A DNA stretch of 64,000 nt from Desulfuromonadaceae bacterium (GTDB lineage Bacteria > Desulfobacterota > Desulfuromonadia > Desulfuromonadales > JAHYIW01), in contig JAHYIW010000004.1 of the NCBI GenBank assembly GCA_019429445.1, forward strand, positions 1 to 64,000, given 5' to 3'. Every line of letters starts with the position of its first letter. Position 1 is the first letter of the stretch. A model generated the notes under the pieces. The model ran no database searches. It was given only the letters and a program-made list of their open reading frames with translations, and was not told where the DNA came from. The position numbers were made by a program, and so were the translations under genes. Positions 57,449 through 64,000 of the stretch are shown in pieces.

Positions 57449-59515
57449 TTAAATGCTCAAACGGGTGAAATCGGCAATCTTGGCGAAAAGCTCGGCGACA
57501 CGGGTCAGCAGCGCCAGCCGGTTGGCCTTGACCTTTTCATCCTCAGCCATGACCATCACCGCTGTAAAGAAGTCATCGACCGGTTCCCTTAAGGTGGCGA
57601 TAGTGCGCAAGGCAGCGGTGTAGTCAGCGCTGCGGGTGGCGGTCGCACAACGGTTCTCGACCGCTTCGAGCGCCGTCAGCAGCTTTTGCTCACTCGGTTT
57701 TTCAAACAGCTCCGGGTTGACCTCGGTAACAACGCCGTCCTTGATAATGTTGACCACCCGTTTAAAGGCGACGGCCAGCGCTTCGAAATCGTCGCGCGTT
57801 TTTATCTGTGCCAATGCTTTAACCCGCTCAACCGCATCGGTCACGTCATCGAACGCCGCGCACAGTACGGCATCGACAACGTCCTGGGCGTAGCCCTGAC
57901 CGGTCAACAGGTTGACGAGACGCAGGCGGATGAATTCAATGACGTCTGCTTTAACTTCAGTCGCTGGCCGGGTCAATTTTGCTGCCAATTGAGCAACGGC
58001 ACGCGCCACCAGTTCGGGAATTGACAGCGAATAGCCGCGATCAAGAATAATTGAGAGAATGCCGATGGCCGTGCGGCGCAAGGCATAAGGGTCCGCCGAT
58101 CCGGTCGGGATCAGGCCAACGCCAAAGCAGCCGCACAGGGTATCGATCTTGTCGGCCAGCGAAACAAACGCCCCGACATTGTCGGAGGGGAGCTCCCCGC
58201 CAGCTTCGACCGGCAGGTAGTGTTCGAAGATGGCGTTGGCGACACGCGGATCTTCCCCTTCGAGCAGCGCGTATTCGCGCCCCATGACCCCTTGCAGTTC
58301 AGGGAATTCATAGACCATGTTCGATTCGAGATCGCATTTGGCCAGCTCACTGGCACGCTCGGTCAACGCTTTTGCTGCTGGCTCAAAACGTTCGGCCAGC
58401 TCGGCGGCAATCGTCTTGAAGCGCAAGACCTTCTCAAAACTGGTGCCGAGCTGACGCTGGTAAACGACATTTTTTAATGCTTCAAGGCGGTCGGCAAGAG
58501 GCGTCTGCTGATCTTTTTCCCAGAAGAACATGGCGTCGGACAGCCGGGGGCGAATGACGCGCTCATTGCCGCGAACGATGACAGCCGGATCGTCAACCTG
58601 ATTGTTGGCAATGGTGATGAAGCGTGGTAACAGCTTGCCGTCAGCTGCAATCAGGCTGAAATAGCGCTGATGCTCACGCATCGAGGTAATCAGCAGTTCG
58701 CGGGGTAATTTGAGAAATTCCGGATCAAAACCACCAGCCAGGGCAACCGGAAATTCGACCAGATTGGTGACCTCGTCGAGGAGCTCCTCATTCTCAAGGA
58801 GTTGAGCGCCTTCGGCAGCGGCAATCGCTGCGATCTGCTCTTTGATGCGCGCTTTACGGCGGGCGATGTCGGCGATGACGAAATGCTTTTCGGCGACGCT
58901 CAGATAGTCGCTGGCGGAGCTGACACGGAACTCCTGCGGGGCCAGAAAGCGGTGCCCGCGCGAGCGGTTGCCGCTGGTCAAGTTGCCGTAAGTGAAGGGC
59001 ACCACCTGGCCGTCGAACAGGGCGACGATCCAGTGGAGCGGACGGGCGAAGCGGACATCAAGGTCTTTCCAGCGCATCGACTTGCGAAAGGGCAGGGCGG
59101 CGATCATTTTCGGCAGTAGCTCAGGGAGAAGTTCGACGGTCTTGCGCCCCACCTCTTCCTTTTCGGCACAGATATACTCCCCTTTGTCGGTGGTGACGAT
59201 TTTCAGGTCGGCAACATCAACCCCCTGGCCACGGGCGAAGCCGATGGCCGCTTTGGTTGGCTGGCCATTGGCATCGAAGGCAATGTGCCTGGCCGGGCCC
59301 ATGGCCTCACTGCGACGAGTCGGTTGCTCAATGGCCACGGCATCGATGGCGATAGCCAGACGCCGCGGGGTGCCGAAGGTGCGGATGGCGCCGTAGCCGA
59401 TCTGCGTACTGTCGAATTCCTTGCGTAGCAAACGTTCGAGGTCGGCCAGCGCCACCGGGATAAACCCGGCGGGGATTTCCTCAGCGCCAATTTCCAGAAA
59501 AAGTTCCGCGGACAT
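57449..59515 (-). CDS. glyS: Glycyl-tRNA synthetase beta subunit
   Basis: The beta subunit of the bacterial alpha2-beta2 GlyRS. The 688-residue protein starts ELFLEIGAEEIPAGFIP and has FRKSMRWKDLDVRFARPLHWIVALF, KLPRELLITSMREHQRYF, FITIANNQVDDP and the HD-like FWEKDQQTPLADRLEAL block, with a C-terminal anticodon-binding DALR-like region. Length is normal. It lies 26 bases after glyQ in one operon. Confidence 0.97.
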   Translation of the reverse strand: MSAELFLEIGAEEIPAGFIPVALADLERLLRKEFDSTQIGYGAIRTFGTPRRLAIAIDAVAIEQPTRRSEAMGPARHIAFDANGQPTKAAIGFARGQGVDVADLKIVTTDKGEYICAEKEEVGRKTVELLPELLPKMIAALPFRKSMRWKDLDVRFARPLHWIVALFDGQVVPFTYGNLTSGNRSRGHRFLAPQEFRVSSASDYLSVAEKHFVIADIARRKARIKEQIAAIAAAEGAQLLENEELLDEVTNLVEFPVALAGGFDPEFLKLPRELLITSMREHQRYFSLIAADGKLLPRFITIANNQVDDPAVIVRGNERVIRPRLSDAMFFWEKDQQTPLADRLEALKNVVYQRQLGTSFEKVLRFKTIAAELAERFEPAAKALTERASELAKCDLESNMVYEFPELQGVMGREYALLEGEDPRVANAIFEHYLPVEAGGELPSDNVGAFVSLADKIDTLCGCFGVGLIPTGSADPYALRRTAIGILSIILDRGYSLSIPELVARAVAQLAAKLTRPATEVKADVIEFIRLRLVNLLTGQGYAQDVVDAVLCAAFDDVTDAVERVKALAQIKTRDDFEALAVAFKRVVNIIKDGVVTEVNPELFEKPSEQKLLTALEAVENRCATATRSADYTAALRTIATLREPVDDFFTAVMVMAEDEKVKANRLALLTRVAELFAKIADFTRLSI

Positions 59516-59541
59516 ATATTAAAACTCCCAGAGCATAGGGT

Positions 59542-60411
59542 TTACTTCTTCAATAACGGGAAACCGAGTTTTTCACGTTGAGCAACATACCCCTGAGCAC
59601 AGAGACGTGACAGGTTGCGCACCCGGCCAATGTAGTTGGCCCGTTCGGTGACCGAAATTGCGCCGCGTGCATCGAGCAGGTTGAAAGCGTGCGAAGCCTT
59701 GAGAACAAAGTCGTAGGCGGGGAAGACCAGCTCCAGTTCCGCCAGCCGGGTAGATTCCTTTTCGTACATATCGAAGAGCTGAAAGAGCATCGCAGTGTCG
59801 GCTTCCTCGAAGTTATATGTTGAGAATTCGACTTCGGTCTGGTGATGCACCGCGCCGTATTTAATGCCGTCAACCCATTCCAGGTCATAGACGTTATCGA
59901 CCCCCTGGATATACATGGCGATACGCTCGATGCCGTAGGTGATTTCCCCCGGAATCGGCTTCAGGTCGATGCCGCCGCACTGCTGGAAGTAGGTAAACTG
60001 GGTGATTTCCATGCCGTCGAGCCAGACTTCCCAGCCCAGCCCCCAGGCGCCGAGGGTCGGCGATTCCCAGTCGTCTTCGACGAAGCGAATATCGTGTTTC
60101 GACGGGTCAATCCCGAAACTTTTGAGTGAATCGAGATAAAGCTCCTGAATGTTCATCGGCGATGGTTTCAAGAGGACTTGAAACTGATAATAATGCTGAA
60201 GGCGGTTCGGGTTTTCACCGTAGCGACCATCGGTGGGGCGGCGCGAGGGTTCCACATAAGCAACGTTCCACGGTTCCGGGCCGAGTGCCCGCAAAAAAGT
60301 CGCGGGGTTGAAGGTTCCGGCACCTTTTTCGATATCGTAAGGTTGCTGAATAATGCACCCCTGCTTGGCCCAGAAATTTTGTAATGAAAGAATCAGCTCC
60401 TGAAAGGTCAC
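59542..60411 (-). CDS. glyQ: Glycyl-tRNA synthetase alpha subunit
   Basis: The catalytic alpha subunit of GlyRS. The 289-residue protein has [68 protein letters not shown] (class II motif 2 region), [21 protein letters not shown] and [13 protein letters not shown]. It starts at GTG with GGAGGCTTT upstream. Its promoter may lie near a GTATAC palindrome at 60474. Confidence 0.97.
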   Translation of the reverse strand: MTFQELILSLQNFWAKQGCIIQQPYDIEKGAGTFNPATFLRALGPEPWNVAYVEPSRRPTDGRYGENPNRLQHYYQFQVLLKPSPMNIQELYLDSLKSFGIDPSKHDIRFVEDDWESPTLGAWGLGWEVWLDGMEITQFTYFQQCGGIDLKPIPGEITYGIERIAMYIQGVDNVYDLEWVDGIKYGAVHHQTEVEFSTYNFEEADTAMLFQLFDMYEKESTRLAELELVFPAYDFVLKASHAFNLLDARGAISVTERANYIGRVRNLSRLCAQGYVAQREKLGFPLLKK

Positions 60412-60473
60412 AAAGCCTCCCTGTGATAAATAAATTTAGTCACGGTAAAAGTGCCGAGCATTCTTGCTAAAAA

Positions 60474-60486
60474 GTATACTGTATAC
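60474..60486. promoter_or_regulatory. GTATAC palindrome upstream of glyQ
   Basis: GTATAC-T-GTATAC. Read on the minus strand it contains TATACT, a possible -10 for glyQS; the -35 is not clear. The remaining sequence to recO (60487-60565) holds nothing else. Confidence 0.35.
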
Positions 60487-60565
60487 AATAATCAGGCAGG
60501 AATAGCAGGGGGCGACTATAGCTTGCGGGGCTTGTCGCTGTCAAGCCTGAACCCCGGTCTGGAGG

Positions 60566-61342
60566 CTACTTTTTGCGGGGGTCGACGGGCGTCATGGAAT
60601 CGGCGAGCTGGAGAAATGCGCTGCTTGCCAACGGGCGGTCAAGGTGTGCCGCAAGCGCCGCGCCGAGAATGCTTCCGCCCTCCCGGAGCGTCATCGCGCC
60701 GAGGTGCAGATCGGCGAAGACGGTCACGGGTGCACGCAGGCAACGGGAGAGGCTGCCGAGGGTGGCCACGTTGACCGGCGGACCGTCATTACCGGTTGCG
60801 CAGGTGCCGCAGATCCCGCCGCCGTAGTCGGCGCTGAACGGGACGATGTCCTCGCTGAACGGGGCGTTGCAGACGGCGCAGTGCAGCAGGTGCGGCATCA
60901 ATCCCGCCAGCTGCACCAGCCGCAGCTCCAAGAGCAGCTTCGCGGTTGGCACGGCGCCGACTGCAACGAGGTGGTCGAGGAAAGCGTTAAGCAGAGCAAA
61001 GTGCTCGGTGTGAAGATCTCCCTCCGGTGTCAACCGCTCGGTCAGTTCCAGACCGTAACCGGCCAGCGCCAGTGTCGGCAGGTCGCGACGCAGCCCGGTG
61101 CGCAGATCAAGGATCTCGGCCTCGCGCAGGGAACTCAGCTCTCCGCTGCGTGGCGGGTTCCAGATCAGCTTGAGCAGGGCGAACGGCTCCAGCGCCGGGC
61201 CGAACCGCTTGCGACTCTTGCGGGCATTGCGGGCAAACCCCTTGAGCAGACCGTGGCTACGGGTCAGTGCGGTGACGATCCGGTCGGCTTCACCGTAAGC
61301 GCGGCTGTGGAGAATGATGGCTTCGTCGCGATGGATGTGCAT
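60566..61342 (-). CDS. recO: DNA repair protein RecO
   Basis: RecO loads RecA on SSB-coated DNA in the RecFOR pathway. The 258-residue protein begins with an OB fold (DEAIILHSRAYGEADRIVTALTRSHGLLKGFARNARKSRKRFG) and has a Zn module CAVC..CGTC near 156-185. I chose the ATG at 61342 (MHIHRDEAIIL); the in-frame extension to 61387 has no similarity. The length is normal. Its final residues are basic. Confidence 0.92.
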   Translation of the reverse strand: MHIHRDEAIILHSRAYGEADRIVTALTRSHGLLKGFARNARKSRKRFGPALEPFALLKLIWNPPRSGELSSLREAEILDLRTGLRRDLPTLALAGYGLELTERLTPEGDLHTEHFALLNAFLDHLVAVGAVPTAKLLLELRLVQLAGLMPHLLHCAVCNAPFSEDIVPFSADYGGGICGTCATGNDGPPVNVATLGSLSRCLRAPVTVFADLHLGAMTLREGGSILGAALAAHLDRPLASSAFLQLADSMTPVDPRKK

Positions 61343-61483
61343 GGGGGGATGATAGTTGATTCCGGGGCGGGGAGCAAGGCTTCCCATATTACTTCTTTGC
61401 TCGTCCCGGCTTTTGGGTTTTCATTTCTTCAGTCTGCGAATTCCCCGAAAATTCACGATATCAACCAAACCCGCAATCAAGTC

Positions 61484-62845
61484 TCAGCGCAGGTAGTTAA
61501 TAAACAGAGTCGCGGTGCCGAAGTAGATGAGAATGCCGGTAATGTCGTTGGCGGTCTGCACGAAGGGGCTGGAGGCGATTGCCGGGTCGATGCCGATGCG
61601 TTTGAAAAAGGCTGTGGCCAACACCCCCATCGATGCCGCGACGGTCATGGCGGTGGCCATGGCAACGGTGACAACCATTCCGAGGTAGGGGTTGCCGTGC
61701 CAGATGTAGGCGATGGTGCCGACGGCCAGGCCGCAAACGGTGCCCATGATCAGACCGACGCGCAATTCTTTGAGAAAGACGCGGCGGATACTGCTCAGGT
61801 CGATGCGCCCGGTCGCGAAGCCGCGGACGACAATCGTTGACGATTGGCCACCGACATTGCCACCCATCCCGGTAATGACCGGGACGAAGGCGATCAGTGC
61901 GACGACCTCTTTAAGCGTGGCCTTGAAGGTCCACATCAGGTAGCCGGTTATCACGCCGCCGAGCAGGTTGGTGAGGAGCCACGGCAGTCGCAGCCGGGCA
62001 ATTTTGAATGACTTGTTGCCGAGCATCAGTTCTTCGTCGCTGGTTCCGGCAATGCGGTAGATATCTTCAGTGGCTTCTTCACGGATAACGTCGATGATGT
62101 CATCGACGGTAATAATCCCCATCAGTTTGTTCAGCTCGTTGACAACCGGAACCGCCAGCAGGTTGTATTTTTCAACGACCTTGGCGACCTCTTCCTGATC
62201 ACGGTCGGTGCTGACGCTGATCACGTCGGTGGCCATCACCTCTTTAAGCAGCTTTTCCGGGGGGACCATCAGCAGCTGGCGCAGTGACAGAACCCCGACC
62301 AGGTGGTTGTAGTCGTCGGTGACGTAGATATAGAAAACCATTTCCACATCTTCCGCCTGCTGGATCGCCGCAATTGCTTCCTTGACGGTGGTTTCCTCCG
62401 GCAGGGAGAAAATCTCGGTGGCCATGATTCCGCCAGCGGTATCCTCGTCATACTGGAGCAGGTTCTCGATCTCGTCGGAATGCTCGTCCTCCATGCTGTG
62501 CAGGACCTGCTCGGCCAACTCCTCCGGCATATTGCGGATGATCTCGACAGCGTCGTCGTACGGCATTTCCTGCAGGACTTCGGTGATTTCTTCCTGCTTG
62601 AAGGTTTCCAGCAGCAGTGCACCGGCATTTTCGTCGAGTTCGGAGAGGACTTCGGCGGCGGTTTCGGCGGAGCCGAGCAACCGGAAGAGGATGCGTTGTT
62701 CCTTGAGGCTCAGATCGCGGAACAGTTCCGCGATGTCGGCAGGGCGGAATTTGGCGAGGACATTGGTCAGATTCGGGTAAGCACCGCGCCGAATCAACCG
62801 GCGGACGGTGTTTTGCAGAACTTCAAATTTGTGTTCCGACGTCAT
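61484..62845 (-). CDS. mgtE: Magnesium transporter MgtE
   Basis: An Mg2+ channel that closes when cytosolic Mg2+ is high. The 453-residue protein has the N domain (about 1-130, with the FKQEEITEVLQEMPYDDAVEIIRNMP helices), two CBS domains (about 135-260, including VPPEKLLKEVMATDVISVSTDRDQEEVAKVVEKYNLLAVPVV), a plug helix and a five-helix membrane domain with FVPVITGMGGNVGGQSSTIVVRGFATG. Length normal. No M-box riboswitch is seen in the upstream 155 bases. Confidence 0.95.
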   Translation of the reverse strand: MTSEHKFEVLQNTVRRLIRRGAYPNLTNVLAKFRPADIAELFRDLSLKEQRILFRLLGSAETAAEVLSELDENAGALLLETFKQEEITEVLQEMPYDDAVEIIRNMPEELAEQVLHSMEDEHSDEIENLLQYDEDTAGGIMATEIFSLPEETTVKEAIAAIQQAEDVEMVFYIYVTDDYNHLVGVLSLRQLLMVPPEKLLKEVMATDVISVSTDRDQEEVAKVVEKYNLLAVPVVNELNKLMGIITVDDIIDVIREEATEDIYRIAGTSDEELMLGNKSFKIARLRLPWLLTNLLGGVITGYLMWTFKATLKEVVALIAFVPVITGMGGNVGGQSSTIVVRGFATGRIDLSSIRRVFLKELRVGLIMGTVCGLAVGTIAYIWHGNPYLGMVVTVAMATAMTVAASMGVLATAFFKRIGIDPAIASSPFVQTANDITGILIYFGTATLFINYLR

Positions 62846-63007
62846 GACATTCTCCTCGGCAGTACGGTTCGCATAACGCTACACACTAGACTTTTGCAGC
62901 CCGGCTTGTCAACGTTGATTGCTGCGTGACCACGGCAATAGCGCGTTCTTGAAAAATCCGCAGTCCGTGCTACGCGCGACTGTACACCCCAACCAAGGAG
63001 AGCAAAA

Positions 63008-63397
63008 ATGAAAAAAACGTTACTGCTGATGATCGGAATTTTCCTGCTGCTAACTCCCGTACTCTGCGCTGCCGAAGCGGGCGTTGCCCGGGCACTTTTT
63101 ACCACCAGTGTTGAAAACCGTGAACCGGTTGACGAACTGACCGCCACCGACACGGCACTGGAAACACTTTTTTTCTTCACTGAAATCAACGACATGGCTG
63201 GAGAACCGGTGCTGCATCGCTGGGTTTATAACGGTCAGGTCATGGCGGAAGTGCCGTTCACTATTGGTGGACCGCGCTGGCGGGTTTATTCGAGCAAGCA
63301 AATGATTCCGGGCTGGGTCGGGAAATGGCGGGTCGATGTCGTCAACGCGACCGGTGAAGTGGTGGCGAGCAAAGAGATTGAGCGCTCTGCGATGTGA
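63008..63397 (+). CDS. DUF2914-family exported protein
   Basis: A 129-residue protein with a signal peptide (KKTLLLMIGIFLLLTPVLCAAE) and the compact DUF2914 domain: VARALFTTSVENREPVDELT, FFFTEINDM, LHRWVYNGQVMAEVPFTIGGPRWRVYSSKQMIPGWVGKWRVDVVNATGEVV. The function is unknown; relatives are periplasmic and often linked to envelope or glycan genes. It starts at an ATG with GGAGAGC upstream, diverging from mgtE. A hairpin terminator follows. Confidence 0.85.
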   Translation: MKKTLLLMIGIFLLLTPVLCAAEAGVARALFTTSVENREPVDELTATDTALETLFFFTEINDMAGEPVLHRWVYNGQVMAEVPFTIGGPRWRVYSSKQMIPGWVGKWRVDVVNATGEVVASKEIERSAM

Positions 63398-63420
63398 GGC
63401 TGGTTACATAAATGATCGAC

Positions 63421-63457
63421 ACAGCGCCTGCGGAAAATTTTCCGGGGCGCTGTTTTT
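63421..63457 (+). terminator. Terminator after the DUF2914 gene
   Basis: ACAGCGCC and GGCGCTGT arms, with an inner CGGAAAATTTTCCG palindrome, followed by five T. Confidence 0.8.
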
Positions 63458-63525
63458 ATTCGGCCAGATGTGTCGTAACCGTTAGCAGCTGCGGTCGCGG
63501 TCTGTGCAGGTGGGGGAAGGTGGTA

Positions 63526-64000
63526 CTAGCGGTTTAGCTTGTCGGTTTCAATCGTTTTGTAGCCACCGAAAATACTGCTGATCAAGCCGTTGCGCATCTT
63601 GCACTCAAGCATGAACGACAGATAAACGTGGATGATGGTAAAAGATACCAGCAGCCAGAGAATGCCGTGGTGGATCAGGCGCAGGTACTGATTGCCGACC
63701 AGGATCAGCAGCGGCGAGAACAAACGGTGCCACGCTCCACCGGGGGCGTATTGGCCGTACAGCGCCAGGCCGGTGATAATTTCAGCCAGCAGCAACATAA
63801 AAACCCCGGCGTAGGCCGTGGCGGCAAGACCGTTATGGCCGATTTCGTAAGGGGTTCTGGGGCTCAAAAAGCTGTAATATTTGAAAGCCTTGTAGCCGCT
63901 TTGCCAGCCTTTGCGTGTGAACACGGCAACAAAGTTTTTCCAGCTCGCATGACGATTGCCGATAAACATCCAGATGATACGACTCACTACCGACAGCGTG
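63526..64000 (-). CDS. Membrane b-type cytochrome subunit, HyaC-like (partial, cut by window edge)
   Basis: The C-terminal about 155 residues of a cytochrome b of the Ni/Fe-hydrogenase HyaC/thiosulfate reductase type. It has RIIWMFIGNRHASWKNF, GHNGLAATAYAGVFMLLLAEIITGLAL and LRLIHHGILWLLVSFTIIHVYLSF, with His residues in GHNGLA, IHHG and IIHVY that match heme ligands. The reading frame stays open beyond 63987 to the window end, so the N-terminal membrane helix lies outside. It passes electrons between the quinone pool and a periplasmic enzyme; the partner is not visible. Confidence 0.85.
   Translation of the reverse strand, partial: TLSVVSRIIWMFIGNRHASWKNFVAVFTRKGWQSGYKAFKYYSFLSPRTPYEIGHNGLAATAYAGVFMLLLAEIITGLALYGQYAPGGAWHRLFSPLLILVGNQYLRLIHHGILWLLVSFTIIHVYLSFMLECKMRNGLISSIFGGYKTIETDKLNR

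Noticed and set aside
60644-61840. 398-codon plus-strand frame over recO and mgtE
   Set aside because: Crosses two well-supported genes on the other strand and has no known domain.
62846-63007. M-box type riboswitch before mgtE
   Set aside because: The gap is only about 160 bases and shared with a divergent gene; I see no M-box stems.

Overview
The window looks like chromosome from a Desulfuromonadales/Geobacterales-type bacterium (Desulfobacterota; Desulfuromonas/Geobacter relatives). The reasons are the gene order cinA-thpR-recA-pilT-recX-alaS followed by argB-argD-argF-argG-argH-lipoprotein-dapA-dapB-dapL, which I recall from Geobacter (memory, not a search), the use of LL-diaminopimelate aminotransferase (DapL), pyruvate phosphate dikinase, and moderately high GC. 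No rRNA, intact tRNA, phage or CRISPR array is visible.

Layout. 0-10.6 kb (all minus strand): a Na+/Ca2+ antiporter, a lipoprotein, and a five-gene envelope module: lipoprotein lipase, DUF1302, DUF1329, YCF48-like repeat protein, RND/MMPL exporter. 10.6-13.0 kb is an accessory pocket: a 3' half of a tRNA-Lys with its terminator, a PIN/Phd toxin-antitoxin pair bracketed by two attC-like repeats, and a ParDE-like pair. 13.2-33.7 kb is housekeeping: plsY, a nitronate monooxygenase-like enzyme, a two-component system, a HEAT protein and ssb (this block lies between inverted repeats), then plsC, RNase J, uppP, ftsK, larBC, pgpA, cinA, thpR, recA, pilT, recX, alaS. 33.7-38.3 kb holds clpB, a repeat-rich gene-free stretch and an AcfC-like solute-binding protein. 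38.7-49.7 kb holds a REC-histidine kinase hybrid and the arginine (argBDFGH) and lysine/diaminopimelate (dapA, dapB, dapL) genes. 49.8-53.8 kb is a second accessory zone: HigBA, a radical SAM protein, a cold-shock protein, a rhomboid protease and two MITE-like elements. 53.9-64 kb holds an FAH-family hydrolase, ppdK, glyS/glyQ, recO, mgtE, a DUF2914 protein and the 3' part of a b-type cytochrome gene.

How the genes work together. ArgB-D-F-G-H cover acetylglutamate to arginine except the ArgC and ArgJ/E steps. DapA-DapB-DapL convert aspartate semialdehyde to LL-diaminopimelate. PlsY, PlsC and PgpA belong to phospholipid synthesis, and UppP recycles the cell-wall lipid carrier. RecA, RecX, RecO, Ssb and FtsK serve DNA maintenance. 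The lipase-DUF1302-DUF1329-YCF48-RND block is probably one outer-envelope lipid or ester handling system and is the least understood functional unit here.

Novelty candidates: the attC-like toxin-antitoxin cassette next to a tRNA scar; the envelope lipid module; an LptM-like lipoprotein start fused to fibronectin domains next to argH; and several families of palindromic or mobile intergenic repeats.
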